Positions 26,360 through 36,187 are shown, numbered from the stretch's first letter. The stretch: 64,000 bases of DNA from a bacterium (GCA_016124895.1 WGMU01000018.1:107446-171445); one strand, 5' to 3'. Numbers and translations are program-made. The notes: a model not told the origin generated them from the letters alone.

Positions 26360-27364
26360 ATGCCGCCGACTTCTTCCGAACCCTACCTCGTACGTCTGGC
26401 GAATCGGCTGGCGACCGGGATCGCGCCGATGGCGGCCGACCGGCAGGCGAGGCACCGGGCGTTCGTGCTCAGTCAGCAGCAGCATGACGGCGGCTTTGGC
26501 GGACGCGAGGGTGATTCGGATCTCTACTACACCAGTTTTGCGGTCCGCAGCCTGGCCATGCTGGGTGGGATGACACGTGATGAGTGCGACTCCGTGGCGA
26601 GGTTTCTGCGCGAATTTGACTGGCAGACGCTCGGCACCGTCGACCTGATGAACTGGCTGTATTCCGCGCTGGCGATTCAGATATTCGGCGGAACGGACCT
26701 GCTGGTCGAGGCGCCGCCCGACTGGGCCGACCGGATTGCAGCGAAGCTCGAATCTGTCCGGACAAAAGATGGCGGCTATGCGAAGTCGACAGAGGGCTCC
26801 GCTGGCAGCACTTACCACTCGTTTCTGGTGACACTGACGTACGAACTACTCGGTCGTAGGCCACCCCGTCAGAATGCGCTGATCCAGTTTCTTTATGACC
26901 GGCAGCGTGACGACGGCGGTTTTGTTGAGATCGCTCCGATGCGCAACAGCGGGACGAATCCGACGGCGGCGGCGGTCGGTCTGATGTCCGTCATCGGCGG
27001 CTTTGATGCGGAACTCCGTGCCGACGTGCGTGACTTCCTCCGCGAAACCTGGTGTGCCGAGGGCGGCTTTCAGGCCAACAAACGCATCGCCTTCGCAGAT
27101 GGCCTCTCGACGTTTACCGGTCTGCTGACCTCGCAGGATCTCGGCATCACGGACGTGGTCAGCGAACCATCAATTGAACGCTTCATCGCAGAGTGGCTTG
27201 AATTCCCGACGGGCGGTTTCCGCGGGGCGAGCTGGGACATTCAGGCGGATGTCGAGTACACCTTTTACGGTCTCGGAACGCTGGCGCTGATCTGGTCGGC
27301 ACGCGCCGATCAACAGGCTGCCGCTGCGAAATCAACCGGCGAGACGCCGACCGAGGGAGCGTGA
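26360..27364 (+). CDS. Prenyltransferase/squalene-cyclase repeat protein
   Basis: 334 residues. It is made of alpha-alpha barrel repeats of the prenyltransferase beta-subunit type: QQHDGGFGGREGDSDLYYT (about residue 41), RTKDGGYAKSTEGSAGSTYH, RQRDDGGFVEIAPMRNSG, WCAEGGFQANKRIAFADG and PTGGFRGASWDIQADVEYT. The DGGFGGR spacing is closest to geranylgeranyl-transferase beta subunits, but the C-x-H zinc site of true enzymes is not obvious (YTFYGL replaces it), so it may not prenylate proteins. It ends two bases before the start of the next gene (27367), so the two are likely co-translated. Function unknown. Confidence 0.78.
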   Translation: MPPTSSEPYLVRLANRLATGIAPMAADRQARHRAFVLSQQQHDGGFGGREGDSDLYYTSFAVRSLAMLGGMTRDECDSVARFLREFDWQTLGTVDLMNWLYSALAIQIFGGTDLLVEAPPDWADRIAAKLESVRTKDGGYAKSTEGSAGSTYHSFLVTLTYELLGRRPPRQNALIQFLYDRQRDDGGFVEIAPMRNSGTNPTAAAVGLMSVIGGFDAELRADVRDFLRETWCAEGGFQANKRIAFADGLSTFTGLLTSQDLGITDVVSEPSIERFIAEWLEFPTGGFRGASWDIQADVEYTFYGLGTLALIWSARADQQAAAAKSTGETPTEGA

Positions 27365-27366
27365 TC

Positions 27367-28629
27367 ATGGCGATGCTCCCGCTGCGGCTGCCGACGATTC
27401 AGAACTGGAGTTGCCATAACTGTTCGGGCTGTTGCCGTCAGCATCTGATCGAAATCACTGACGAGGAGCGTCAACGGATTCTCGATCAGAACTGGCAGCC
27501 GAACGACGGTGTCCCGGCAGGCCAACCGGTTGTCGTTCCGCATCACAGCTCGCTGTTTCGCAAGAGCTACCGGCTGGCACATCGCGACGACGGCGCCTGT
27601 GTCTTTCTGCGCGAAGACGGACTCTGCCGGATCCATGCGAAGTTTGGTGAGGCCGCGAAACCGCTCGCCTGTCGCATTTACCCGTACGCGTTTCACCCCA
27701 GCGGTTCGCGGGTCACCGTCAGCCTGCGGTTCAGTTGCCCGTCGGTCGTCGCCAACAGAGGCAAGTCGGTTGTCGAGAATCGTGACGAACTGAAGTCGAT
27801 GCAGAGGCTCGTCGTGCCCGACGGGACCGAAATGCTTCCGCCTCCCAGGGTCAGCCAGCGCGAGAAAGTCGACTGGAATGACTTTCTGCGATTTGTCGAC
27901 TGTCTCGACGACGTCTTCGCGGATGACGACGAACCGTTTATCGAACGGCTGTTTCGGGCACTGCAGATCGTTGAACTGATCGAGCAGTCGCGGTTCCATC
28001 TCGTTGCGGGCAAACGGCTGTCCGAGTTTCTCGACGTGATTTCCGAAGCGACGTCTGAAGGCGACCTGCCGGATCCCGAGAAACCGAATCACGCCGCGAT
28101 GATTCAGTTCCGGCTGCTCGTCGCTTATTACGCGCGCCGGGATACCGTCGCTGATCTCAATGCCGGCTTTGCTGGACGCTGGCGACTGCTGCGAGCGGCA
28201 ACGCGGTTTGCGTCCGGCCGCGGCAACGCAACACCGCTGCAGGATTGCTTCCACGAGATCCCGTTCGAGACGATTGAGCAGCCATTCGGCGGACTGCCCG
28301 ACGGCACAGACGAAGTCCTGTCTCGCTATGTGCGAGTGAAGCTGCAGGGACTGCACTTCTGCGGAGCGGCGTATTATGACGTCCCGTTCTGCGAAGGGTT
28401 TCAGAGTCTCGCCCTGATCATCCCGTCAATCTTCTGGCTGGCCCGCTGGCTGGCCGCAAGTAACGACCGTTCGAGCCTGACCCTCGACGACGTGAGCAAA
28501 GCCCTGGCGATCGCCGATCACCATCACGGCTACTCACCAATGTTTGGTTCCGGAAGTTTCCGTCGCCGCGTCCGTCTACTGGCCAGTTCCGGCGACATCG
28601 CCCGTCTGCTGTTGTGGTACTCTCAGTAA
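27367..28629 (+). CDS. YkgJ-like CxxCxxCC cysteine-cluster protein, long form
   Basis: 420 residues from ATG 27367 (GGGAG eight bases upstream; GTG 27361 lies too close to that site). Cysteines C16, C19, C22 and C23 form the CxxCxxCC motif (NWSCHNCSGCCRQHLIEI), followed by CVFLREDGLCRIHAKFGEA and AAKPLACRIYPYAF, the typical YkgJ layout thought to bind a metal or Fe-S cluster. Usual family members are about 120-250 residues; the C-terminal 250 residues here are unassigned helical sequence. Long YkgJ proteins include flagellin lysine methylase-like forms, but nothing here ties it to flagella. It is probably co-expressed with the upstream prenyltransferase-repeat protein. Confidence 0.78.
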   Translation: MAMLPLRLPTIQNWSCHNCSGCCRQHLIEITDEERQRILDQNWQPNDGVPAGQPVVVPHHSSLFRKSYRLAHRDDGACVFLREDGLCRIHAKFGEAAKPLACRIYPYAFHPSGSRVTVSLRFSCPSVVANRGKSVVENRDELKSMQRLVVPDGTEMLPPPRVSQREKVDWNDFLRFVDCLDDVFADDDEPFIERLFRALQIVELIEQSRFHLVAGKRLSEFLDVISEATSEGDLPDPEKPNHAAMIQFRLLVAYYARRDTVADLNAGFAGRWRLLRAATRFASGRGNATPLQDCFHEIPFETIEQPFGGLPDGTDEVLSRYVRVKLQGLHFCGAAYYDVPFCEGFQSLALIIPSIFWLARWLAASNDRSSLTLDDVSKALAIADHHHGYSPMFGSGSFRRRVRLLASSGDIARLLLWYSQ

Positions 28630-28668
28630 GAACCGCGCCTGAATGCAGCGACCACGGAATGCGGAAGG

Positions 28669-30411
28669 TCATTTCGAGCGACTTGTCGAATCTTCCAGCG
28701 GTCCAATCAACGTGACGTCGCCCGTTGTCGCATTGCCTTTGAGTTCGACCTCGTCGCCGCCTGCGTCGACCAGCGACAGGTCAAGCTGACCGCTGCCGGC
28801 AGCGAGCGATATTTCAGTCGTGGCGTCGCTCTGGTTCAGCGGCACGATCTGCTCCGTCCCCTGCCAGTGAACTCGGAGGCTCAGCAAGCCCGGCGTTTCA
28901 CCGCGACGCACGATTGCCTGGTAACGTCCGGCCTGGTCGACACGGACGGACCAGCCTGCCGAGTGCCCATTGACCCACGTTCCGTCCTGGTAGCGGCACA
29001 GGTGAATCGACGGCGCATCCGGATGACCGATCTCAATCACGCCGGGAGTAAAGTTCCGCGACGACTTCACATCAGCGAACCAGGTGTCGTAACGCGACTT
29101 CAACTGCTCACGAATTTCCGGCTGCGAATCAGCCAGGTCAGTCGTCTCACCTGGATCGGCCAGCAGGTCGTACAGTTCGAACTTCGCTTCGTTCACCGGA
29201 TCGAAGTCCTCACGGCCGAAGGTTCCCGGCGACCCGACCAGCTTGAACTGCTGCGTCACGACGGCGCAGTTCTGAAACTGATGCGGATGCAGCCCGCGAT
29301 GGCATTGAAAGAACAGTGCGCGATCGGGCCATTCTGCTGCGGCGGCCAGTTTCGAGTCGGTGAGCATCGGCAGCAGGCTGATGCCGTCGAGCGGGTGTGT
29401 CGTCGTGTCTGGCTTCGCTCCGCAGGCTGCCGCGATGGTCGGCAGCAGGTCGATGTGCGCGGCGATCCGGTCAACAATCCGTTCGCCGATGACTCGCAGC
29501 GGCCACTGCACAAAGAACGGAACGCGAATCCCGCCTTCGTACGTCTGGCTTTTGCGTCCTCGCAGCCCAGCCGTGTAGCGATTCTGCTGCGGCCCGTTGT
29601 CTGTCATAAAGATGACAATCGTATTACCACGCAGGCCAAGCGCATCCAGCCGCTGCAGTAGCCGTCCGAAGTTCTCGTCGATGTTCTGCACCATGCCATA
29701 AACACGCGCCGTGGTTTCATCGAGCCCCTTGTTGAGGTGATCCTGAACGTAAGTATCGGCAACTTCGAGCGGCGTGTGCGGAGCGTTCGTCGGGATGTAT
29801 GCGAAGAACGGCTGCTCTCGGTGCTCCTCAATGAAACGCAATGCGGCATCGAAGAATACGTCAGTGCAGTACCCTTGCGATCGGACCGGCTCGCCATTCC
29901 TCCACAGCAGCGGGTTGAAGTAACTGTTGGGCTGATCCGGCGTCTGCGTGATCCCGCCGGAACGATGCACGAGACTCGAACCAAATCCCTGATCCTGCGG
30001 CCGCATCGGAAAGGTGTCGCCCAGATGCCACTTGCCGAAAATGCCGGTTGCGTATCCCGCGTCACGCAGCACTTCGGCGATCGTCACTTCGTCGCTGTGC
30101 ATCTTCGCGCCGCCGCGCGACGTATGAATGACTCCCGTCCGGTAGTAATTTCGGCCGGTCATCAGGCTCGCTCGAGTCGGGGCGCAGACGGGGCTCACAT
30201 AGAACCGCGAAAACCGCACTCCCTCGCTCGCGAAGCGATCGATATTCGGCGTGACGATCTGATCGTTGCCGAGTATCCCGACGTCGCCGTATCCCTGATC
30301 GTCGGTCATTACCAGCACGACGTTCGGCCGGTTTTCTGCCGCCCGGGCTGGCAGACCACGTGTTGAGAAAGACACAAAAACAACGGCCAGCACGACAAGG
30401 CAACGTGACAT
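28669..30411 (-). CDS. Exported sulfatase (formylglycine type)
   Basis: 580 residues. A signal peptide covers about residues 1-25 (CLVVLAVVFVSFSTRGLPARA). Metal-binding D37-D38 lie in VLVMTDDQGYGD. The sulfatase signature C-x-P-x-R appears as C76-APTR in VSPVCAPTRASLMTGR; C76 should be converted to formylglycine by a separate maturase. FGKWHLGD and the segment NAPHTPLEVADTYVQDHLN add further active-site residues, and a C-terminal beta-sandwich (VRVDQAGRYQAIVRRGETPG) follows, as in planctomycete arylsulfatase A-like enzymes. It should hydrolyse sulfate esters, probably of algal or host polysaccharides, in the periplasm. Anaerobic or FGE maturase is not in the window. Confidence 0.95.
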   Translation of the reverse strand: MSRCLVVLAVVFVSFSTRGLPARAAENRPNVVLVMTDDQGYGDVGILGNDQIVTPNIDRFASEGVRFSRFYVSPVCAPTRASLMTGRNYYRTGVIHTSRGGAKMHSDEVTIAEVLRDAGYATGIFGKWHLGDTFPMRPQDQGFGSSLVHRSGGITQTPDQPNSYFNPLLWRNGEPVRSQGYCTDVFFDAALRFIEEHREQPFFAYIPTNAPHTPLEVADTYVQDHLNKGLDETTARVYGMVQNIDENFGRLLQRLDALGLRGNTIVIFMTDNGPQQNRYTAGLRGRKSQTYEGGIRVPFFVQWPLRVIGERIVDRIAAHIDLLPTIAAACGAKPDTTTHPLDGISLLPMLTDSKLAAAAEWPDRALFFQCHRGLHPHQFQNCAVVTQQFKLVGSPGTFGREDFDPVNEAKFELYDLLADPGETTDLADSQPEIREQLKSRYDTWFADVKSSRNFTPGVIEIGHPDAPSIHLCRYQDGTWVNGHSAGWSVRVDQAGRYQAIVRRGETPGLLSLRVHWQGTEQIVPLNQSDATTEISLAAGSGQLDLSLVDAGGDEVELKGNATTGDVTLIGPLEDSTSRSK

Positions 30412-30496
30412 CTGCAGAACTCACCTGTTGAGGCAGGTTGCCACGAGCTGCCTCCCGGACAGGAAATACTCGGCAGCGGGCAACTCTGCGCGACAG

Positions 30497-30534
30497 AAAA
30501 ACACCCGGATGCGTAAGCGTAGCGCGCCCGGGTG
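30497..30534 (-). terminator. Rho-independent terminator of the 30587-31654 gene
   Basis: On the minus strand the stem CACCCGG/CCGGGTG (30534-30528 with 30508-30502) is followed directly by TTTTT (30501-30497). The loop holds GCGCGCTACGCTTACGCAT. The stem-loop may also be a repeated element, since a related 'ACATCCGGGTG' word occurs near 31730. Confidence 0.75.
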
Positions 30535-30586
30535 GTTTTCGACAGAACAGGGAGAGACGGGCATCACCGCAGAGCGACTTGACGAC

Positions 30587-31654
30587 TTACGCGATGAACA
30601 TCGAGTGGTACGTCAGCCAGCGGAAAACAACGAGCGTACAGACAAGGCACATCCACCACGCCGCGGTTTGAGCCCCTGCATACTGACGCAGTCGCCACAG
30701 CAGACCGACGCCGGTCAACATGGCGGCGACTTTAAAGCCGATGATCAGCAGCGGACTGCTGCTGAGTTGTGCGGCGACAGGATTCAGCTCACGGAACATG
30801 CCCGTGTGAAACGCCATCAGCGTACACGCCAGATCGAACAGGCCGAGCAGCAGGATCAGACCACCACAGCGCGTCACCAGTTTGAGCCCCGCGGCCGAAG
30901 CATCAGTGTCCCGCCAGCGGCGTTCCGTGTTTGGACGCGCCGTCAACAGACTGCCCAGAGCGGCGACGCCAGCCAGCATTCCAAACAGGTTGACGGCATA
31001 CTGCACTGGCTCCGCGATGTCACCGGGTTTGGTCGCGTGTTCAACAAGTTCGCCGTCCGATTCTGCATCCAGATCTCCGATCACGGGATCAATCCCGACG
31101 CCGCAGTAGTCGGCGATTTCCCGACGGAGCGCCTTGTTCGTCCGAAACAGAGAGATAATTTCCAGCCAGCGCTGCGAAGTCATGTGCTGCACGGCCGGGT
31201 CGTCAATCCAAGTGAGCGAGTACAGAATCTCGCTTGGAGGACGATCGCTGGAAACTGCTTCAAGAACACTCATCAACACTGTGCCGCCGTCGTTGCCACA
31301 CATGCCGGACAGCAGCAGAGCGGTTTCGTTCTGTCGCAACAGCAGACCGTCGTGCATCAACAACCGCTCGACTCGGGCAATTGCCGCGTTGGCCGGCGAG
31401 TCCTCAAACGGGAAGGCACTCGCCGCAGTGTTCGAGACCTGCCCGACGACTTTCCCATTGACGGTGACGTCAAGGCCCGAGGAACTCACGACGTACGGAC
31501 GATCGAGAAGCTTGCCATCGATTACGACGAGACCGGAACGGATTCCGTCAGGCCTCCCATCGTCAGCCATCACGTTGGAACTGCCGACGATGACAGTAAG
31601 CAGAACAGGCAGGCAGGCGCACAATCTGCGCAGAGCGAGCGTGTCGCAGGACAT
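30587..31654 (-). CDS. Exported membrane protein with DUF5658-like C-terminal region
   Basis: 355 residues from the ATG at 31654, which has AAAGGAAG about seven bases upstream; the longer frame to 31795 lacks a site. A signal peptide (residues 1-29, CACLPVLLTVIVGSSNVMA) precedes a soluble domain of about 190 residues. The C-terminal ~120 residues have three or four membrane helices: LFGMLAGVAALGSLLTA, CGGLILLLGLFDLACTLMAF, then FRELNPVAAQL and LLIIGFKVAAMLTGVGLLW. The FDLACTLMAF...ELNP pattern resembles DUF5658. Function unknown. It ends at a terminator and appears monocistronic. Confidence 0.72.
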   Translation of the reverse strand: MSCDTLALRRLCACLPVLLTVIVGSSNVMADDGRPDGIRSGLVVIDGKLLDRPYVVSSSGLDVTVNGKVVGQVSNTAASAFPFEDSPANAAIARVERLLMHDGLLLRQNETALLLSGMCGNDGGTVLMSVLEAVSSDRPPSEILYSLTWIDDPAVQHMTSQRWLEIISLFRTNKALRREIADYCGVGIDPVIGDLDAESDGELVEHATKPGDIAEPVQYAVNLFGMLAGVAALGSLLTARPNTERRWRDTDASAAGLKLVTRCGGLILLLGLFDLACTLMAFHTGMFRELNPVAAQLSSSPLLIIGFKVAAMLTGVGLLWRLRQYAGAQTAAWWMCLVCTLVVFRWLTYHSMFIA

Positions 31655-32048
31655 GGCGGACTTCCTTTCGGCAGGGGGTGCCTGGGTGGGGTGTGGCGTT
31701 GCGGGATGCGATGCCACGAGTGTTTGCGACATCCGGGTGGGATCCCGCCCGTTGCGGGCAGGACGGGGAAGTCGCGGAAGGTTGAGGTCGTTCAAGGTCT
31801 GCGATTCTAAACACCGTCGACCGTCGTAGCGATCGGCGAGAAATCAAAAAATCTGCTACTGCGGGATTCCGTCAATCGAGAAGCCACAATTGCCGATTGC
31901 AGGCGAACTCCCAATCACCTCACAACTACGAGCATCTCGCAGTTGCTGACTAGCAGATCTTGGGATCGATGGCGGAATCCACACAGAAACGAAACGGATT
32001 CCATAGCGGCATTCCGAATTCAACCAGCTGAACGCCCTGACGCTTCTG
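31655..32048. other. Intergenic region, 394 bp
   Basis: No gene. It includes a CAACT-CGAG-cat-CTCG-AGTTG hairpin at 31923-31945 without a T-run, just downstream of the minus-strand gene 32049-32870, and a GC-rich leader upstream of the gene at 30587-31654 that contains an 'acatccgggtg' word related to the terminator repeat. Confidence 0.45.
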
Positions 32049-32870
32049 TCATTCACGCCTCGACACCAGAAGTTCTACATCCGGCACATCAGTGACGAAC
32101 ATGCAGCCTGGCGCATGCGTGATCGCGAAGCTCGGACGGGCGGACATCAGCACGGTTTGCGGAGTCACGCCGCAGGCCCAGAAAACGGGGAGTTCGTCCG
32201 CGCAAACCGGGACGGCGTCGCCGAAGTCCGGAGAGTTCAGGTCACGTATGCCGAGTTGCTCCGGCAGGCCAAGATGGATCGGGGCTCCGTGAACGGCCGG
32301 AAACTGTGACGTGATCTGCACAGCCTTGATCGCATCCGACGGAGTGAAGGGACGCATCGAGACAACCAGCGGGCCGTGAAACTTTCCAGCAGGTTCGCAT
32401 TCAACGCTCGTTCGGAACATTGGCACATTGCAACCGAGTTCGACGTGTCGCACCGGCAGGCCGGCATTCTGCAGAGCGGATTCGAACGTAAACGAGCAGC
32501 CGATCAGAAAGGCAACGAGGTCGTCGCGCCATAGCGAGCAGATATCAGTCGGCTCGTCAATCAGTTCGCCGTCCTTCCAGACACGATAGCGGGGCAGGTC
32601 CATTCGCAGGTCTGCGTCCGACGCCAGTCGCCGCGGAATGAATTCGCCGGGCGCGGTGACGTCAAGCAGAGGACAAGGCTTCGGGTTCCGGCGACAGAAT
32701 TCAGAAAACTCGACCGCGTCCGATTCCGGAAGGATGACCAGATTCGCCTGAGCAAAGCCGGCGGCAAGGCCCGATGTCTGGCCGGTCAGGTCACCGCGCC
32801 GGCAGGCCAGCCGGACGTCACGCGGTGTCTGCAGCGGCGTGGCGTCGGTTCGAGTCGAATTCGCTGTCAT
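32049..32870 (-). CDS. DUF1445 / D-glutamate cyclase-like protein (putative hydro-lyase)
   Basis: 273 residues, the usual family length. The pattern of the family is visible: the N-terminal [20 protein letters not shown], central [20 protein letters not shown] and [20 protein letters not shown], then [28 protein letters not shown] and the C-terminal [10 protein letters not shown]. Members of DUF1445/YcsI are annotated as putative hydro-lyases; mammalian relatives are D-glutamate cyclases. The catalytic residues are not defined well enough for me to mark them. It is divergent from the kinase gene, 86 bp apart. Confidence 0.85.
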   Translation of the reverse strand: MTANSTRTDATPLQTPRDVRLACRRGDLTGQTSGLAAGFAQANLVILPESDAVEFSEFCRRNPKPCPLLDVTAPGEFIPRRLASDADLRMDLPRYRVWKDGELIDEPTDICSLWRDDLVAFLIGCSFTFESALQNAGLPVRHVELGCNVPMFRTSVECEPAGKFHGPLVVSMRPFTPSDAIKAVQITSQFPAVHGAPIHLGLPEQLGIRDLNSPDFGDAVPVCADELPVFWACGVTPQTVLMSARPSFAITHAPGCMFVTDVPDVELLVSRRE

Positions 32871-32956
32871 GAGAACTCCGCATTGCGAGCCGCGATGTTT
32901 GCTTCAATCATGCTCGGCTGCGGGTCGCCTCGCTTCAAGCCACGCAGGACAGGTTG

Positions 32957-34504
32957 ATGCCGGATTCTGAAACGCCAGTCGAGCCGCAACTCCCGAAACA
33001 GATTGGACCGTGGGCGATCGAACGCAGAATCGGCGCCGGCGGTATGGGGACCGTTTATCTGGGAACTCACTCAGAGACGGGGCAGGTGGCAGCCGTCAAG
33101 GTCCTGTCGGCGGGACTGTCGCGAGATCCCGGCGTCGCGGAACGCTTTCGTCGCGAAGCCGCGACACTGCGCAGGCTCAGTGGACCGCACATTGTGTCAC
33201 CGTTTGACGACGGCGAGGACCAGAAGCTCGAACAGCTTTATATCGCGATGGAGTTTGTCGAAGGACAGACGCTGGCGGACCTCCTGCGCGAGAGACGCCG
33301 ACTGAGCTGGCACGAAGCAATCGACATCGCGTTGCAGGTCTGTGTCGCTCTGAAGGCGGCTCACGTCGCAGGAGTCATCCATCGCGATCTGAAACCATCG
33401 AACCTGCTGATCGGAACAGACGGAATCGTCAAGCTGACAGACTTCGGCGTTGCTCAGGTGTTCGCGGAGCGGCGACTGACCGTGACAGGCGGTGTAATCG
33501 GCACGGCGGAATACATGTCGCCGGAACAGGCCGAGGGACGACGCTGCACGAAACAGAGCGACCTGTATTCACTGGGAGCAGTGCTGTATGTGATGCTGAC
33601 CGGCCGCCCGCCGTTTACCGGAAAAACGCCGTTCGACATTCTGCGCCTGCACCAGACGGGGCGGTTCGATCGCCCAGGGCTGTATGCGCCGGAGACGCCG
33701 CGGCTGCTCGAAGACATCGTCTGCCAGTTGATGGAGAAGGATCCAGCAAAGCGGTTTCAGGATGCGCACGTCGTCTCACTGCGACTGCGTGAAGTCGTCC
33801 GCCGCGTTGAGCTGTCGAACGCCGACGAGACGCAGTTTCGATCGCTGTCGCAGATTGAACTGGAAGCGCCAACGGCCGCAGTTGACGAACGACTGAATGA
33901 TCAGACACGGGCTGTTGTCCCTCGCGGGCCGGGACCGGCGACCATGCTGCGTGATGCCGTCGCCGAAGAAATTCGTCAGGAGCACGAGAAGTCCGCACTG
34001 GAGCGGCTGTTTGACAATACGTGGGTACTGATCGGCTGCCTGACCGTTCTGATCGGTGGAGTCTGGTGGGCTCAGTCGGGTCGGGATGATCGGTCGACGG
34101 AGCAACCTGACGAGATTTCGGCCTCGACATCGACTTCGGACGTCGATCGTTTCCTGCGAATGGCGCGTACACTGAGCCGCTCTGGTGACCTGGCACGCGC
34201 GGAGCGGTTGCTGGTCGCTCTTGACGCCGTGCTCGCTGACGATCCTCAGCGTGGTGAAGAAGCTCGCGAAGTGGCGTTGCGTCTGCGCGAGCTGCGCGCC
34301 GAGCGGGCCGGCGACGCACATGCTCTGCCGTTACTGCAGGACTCGCTGAAACGTGCCGCAGCCCTGGCCAGCGATGGTGATCTCACTGCTGCTCACAAAC
34401 TGCTCGACCAGCTTGCTGTGCTGTACGAGTTCGACGCGACGGCCGAGACATCGATCGATGACATGCGGCAGCGAATCGACGCTCTGCAGACTCCCGATCC
34501 GTGA
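32957..34504 (+). CDS. Membrane-anchored Ser/Thr protein kinase (PknB-like)
   Basis: 515 residues from the ATG at 32957 (AGGA upstream; a TTG three bases earlier is possible). The kinase domain spans about residues 15-285: glycine loop IGAGGMGTVYLG, ATP lysine K48 in AAVKVL, catalytic D144 in IHRDLKPSNL, DFG at D162, then GTAEYMSPEQAEG. It is a Hanks-type kinase with the GMG loop of the PknB group. One membrane helix lies near residues 356-373 (WVLIGCLTVLIGGVWWA). The C-terminal ~140 residues outside are helical and charged, with no PASTA repeats, so the ligand is unknown. It is divergent from a DUF1445 gene and may be monocistronic. Confidence 0.94.
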   Translation: MPDSETPVEPQLPKQIGPWAIERRIGAGGMGTVYLGTHSETGQVAAVKVLSAGLSRDPGVAERFRREAATLRRLSGPHIVSPFDDGEDQKLEQLYIAMEFVEGQTLADLLRERRRLSWHEAIDIALQVCVALKAAHVAGVIHRDLKPSNLLIGTDGIVKLTDFGVAQVFAERRLTVTGGVIGTAEYMSPEQAEGRRCTKQSDLYSLGAVLYVMLTGRPPFTGKTPFDILRLHQTGRFDRPGLYAPETPRLLEDIVCQLMEKDPAKRFQDAHVVSLRLREVVRRVELSNADETQFRSLSQIELEAPTAAVDERLNDQTRAVVPRGPGPATMLRDAVAEEIRQEHEKSALERLFDNTWVLIGCLTVLIGGVWWAQSGRDDRSTEQPDEISASTSTSDVDRFLRMARTLSRSGDLARAERLLVALDAVLADDPQRGEEAREVALRLRELRAERAGDAHALPLLQDSLKRAAALASDGDLTAAHKLLDQLAVLYEFDATAETSIDDMRQRIDALQTPDP

Positions 34505-34525
34505 GGAATTCTCGGGGTGTCGCCG

Positions 34526-34930
34526 TCAGGACTGATGAATGTTGAACCAGCGTTTGCAGTAGTCGCATTTGACGTCTCCGCTCGGCGAAACATCGGCACC
34601 GTCACCGAGGTCTGCGCCACAGTTCGGACAACGGTAACCGACCTGCGGTCGTTGCTGCGATGTATCGCCGCTGTCCCCGCGAGCCACATCGGCCAGATCG
34701 CGTGCAGCATCCAGCAGTTGCTGCCGCTGCCCTTTCAGCAGGCTCGGGCCGAAAAACGCTGCAAGCCCGAACAGAACAAAGCCCAGAGCGACGAATGAAA
34801 AGAACAGTTTGAAAAAAACGGGAGGACCTCCGCCGGGACCGCCGTCCATACCACCGCCCCACGTAAAACCAAGCACAGACAGTCCGACTCCCAGTGGAAC
34901 GATGCCAATCAGCCGTGGCAGGAACTGCAT
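34526..34930 (-). CDS. Small membrane protein with C-terminal zinc ribbon
   Basis: 134 residues from the ATG at 34930 (GGAG seven bases upstream); the longer frame to 35020 is not supported. Two membrane helices are seen near residues 8-25 and 38-60, separated by a glycine-rich loop (WGGGMDGGPGGGPP). The C-terminus holds CPNC and CDYC pairs in YRCPNCGADLGDG and VKCDYCKRWFNI, a zinc ribbon. It faces the kinase gene tail to tail, 21 bp apart. Function unknown. Confidence 0.75.
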   Translation of the reverse strand: MQFLPRLIGIVPLGVGLSVLGFTWGGGMDGGPGGGPPVFFKLFFSFVALGFVLFGLAAFFGPSLLKGQRQQLLDAARDLADVARGDSGDTSQQRPQVGYRCPNCGADLGDGADVSPSGDVKCDYCKRWFNIHQS

Positions 34931-35041
34931 GGTCAGACTCCAACTCGGTATAGCGCAATTTCGTAGACGGGCAAGCAAAACGGAGACGTCGCGTGCGACG
35001 CCTCCGCTGAGACGAACCATTCGTGACAGAGATCCTGTCGC

Positions 35042-36187
35042 TTACAGAATCGACGCGGCTTTGACGTCGATGCCCTTCAGACGCATCTTCAGTTCTTCGA
35101 TGTTCGGCGAGACCTCGAACGCCGCCGCACGCGAGATCAGCTCCTTCTGCAGGAAGTCGTACAGGCTGTCATTGAAAAGCTGCATGCCGTCGTCCTTGCC
35201 GATACGAATCGCCGCGTGCAGTTTTGTGTCTTCATCTTCCTGGACGAGTTTCCGGACCATCGCATTGAAGAGCATGATCTCGACAATCGGCACTCGCGGC
35301 GGAACATCGACGATCGTCTTCAGCAGTTTCTGCCCGACGATCGCCTTCATGCTCATCCCGATGGCCGCTCGAATGGCGGCGTGCATATCCGCCGGGAAGA
35401 GGTCGATGATACGCGGGATCGTGCCCGGCGCGCTCGATGCGTGAATCGTTCCGAACACCAGGTGCCCGGTTTCGGCGGCGTGGATCGCCGTTTCAAATGT
35501 CTCGCGGTCTCGCATTTCTCCGACGAGCATGATGTCCGGGTCTTCTCGCACCGCGTGTTTCATCGCCGTGTGAAAGTCGCAGACGTCCTGACCGATCTCG
35601 CGCTGATTGATCAGGCACTCGTCCGACGTGTACACAAACTCGATCGGGTCTTCGATCGTGAGGATGTGCTTATTCATGTTGTGGTTGATCCAGTCAAGCA
35701 TCGACGCGATCGTCGTACTCTTACCGGACCCGGTCACCCCTGCGAGCAGCACCATGCCCTGGTCGTACTTGCAGAGGTCTTCCATGATCGGCGGCAGGTG
35801 CAGCTTCTCGAACGGCGGGATCGAGCGTTCGATCTTACGTGCGACCATGCCGATCTTGCCGAGCTGTGTCAGCAGGTTGATTCGGAACCGCCACGGTTCG
35901 CCGTTGTGTTCGACGACCTTACAGAAGTCAGCGCCGCCGTCCCGATGGAAAATGTCCAGGTTGCGCTGGTCCATCATCGGGAACGTCAGCTTGATCATGC
36001 CCTCTTCAGTGATCGGCGGCATCTTGAGTGGAGTCAGGTGCCCGCGAATGCGGAAGATCGCCGGCCGGTCCACCTGCAGATGGATGTCGGAGCACTTCTG
36101 ATCGATCGAGGCGCGAAAGATCTTGTCGATTTCCAGCGGCTTGCCGGGTTCAAAAGTCGACTTCGTCCACTCGTGGGCCATCACCAT
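35042..36187 (-). CDS. pilT: PilT-family twitching/type IV pilus ATPase
   Basis: 381 residues, AAGGA eight bases before the ATG. The Walker A motif GVTGSGKST has its lysine at residue 156; the Asp box is LTIEDPIEFVY, Walker B HAVREDPDIMLVGEMRDRET, and the His box is HLVFGTIHASSA, the standard PilT/GspE arrangement. The N-terminal CSDIHLQV (residues 32-39) is the signature 'aSDlhl' of PilT. PilT proteins drive pilus retraction using ATP. It stands alone here without pilM-Q, as PilT often does. The large secretin at 38744 is on the same strand but separated by other genes. Confidence 0.94.
   Translation of the reverse strand: MVMAHEWTKSTFEPGKPLEIDKIFRASIDQKCSDIHLQVDRPAIFRIRGHLTPLKMPPITEEGMIKLTFPMMDQRNLDIFHRDGGADFCKVVEHNGEPWRFRINLLTQLGKIGMVARKIERSIPPFEKLHLPPIMEDLCKYDQGMVLLAGVTGSGKSTTIASMLDWINHNMNKHILTIEDPIEFVYTSDECLINQREIGQDVCDFHTAMKHAVREDPDIMLVGEMRDRETFETAIHAAETGHLVFGTIHASSAPGTIPRIIDLFPADMHAAIRAAIGMSMKAIVGQKLLKTIVDVPPRVPIVEIMLFNAMVRKLVQEDEDTKLHAAIRIGKDDGMQLFNDSLYDFLQKELISRAAAFEVSPNIEELKMRLKGIDVKAASIL

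Noticed and set aside
31923..31945. Hairpin CAACT-CGAG/CTCG-AGTTG as terminator of the DUF1445-like gene
   Set aside because: The stem is short, has one mismatch and no T-run on either strand.
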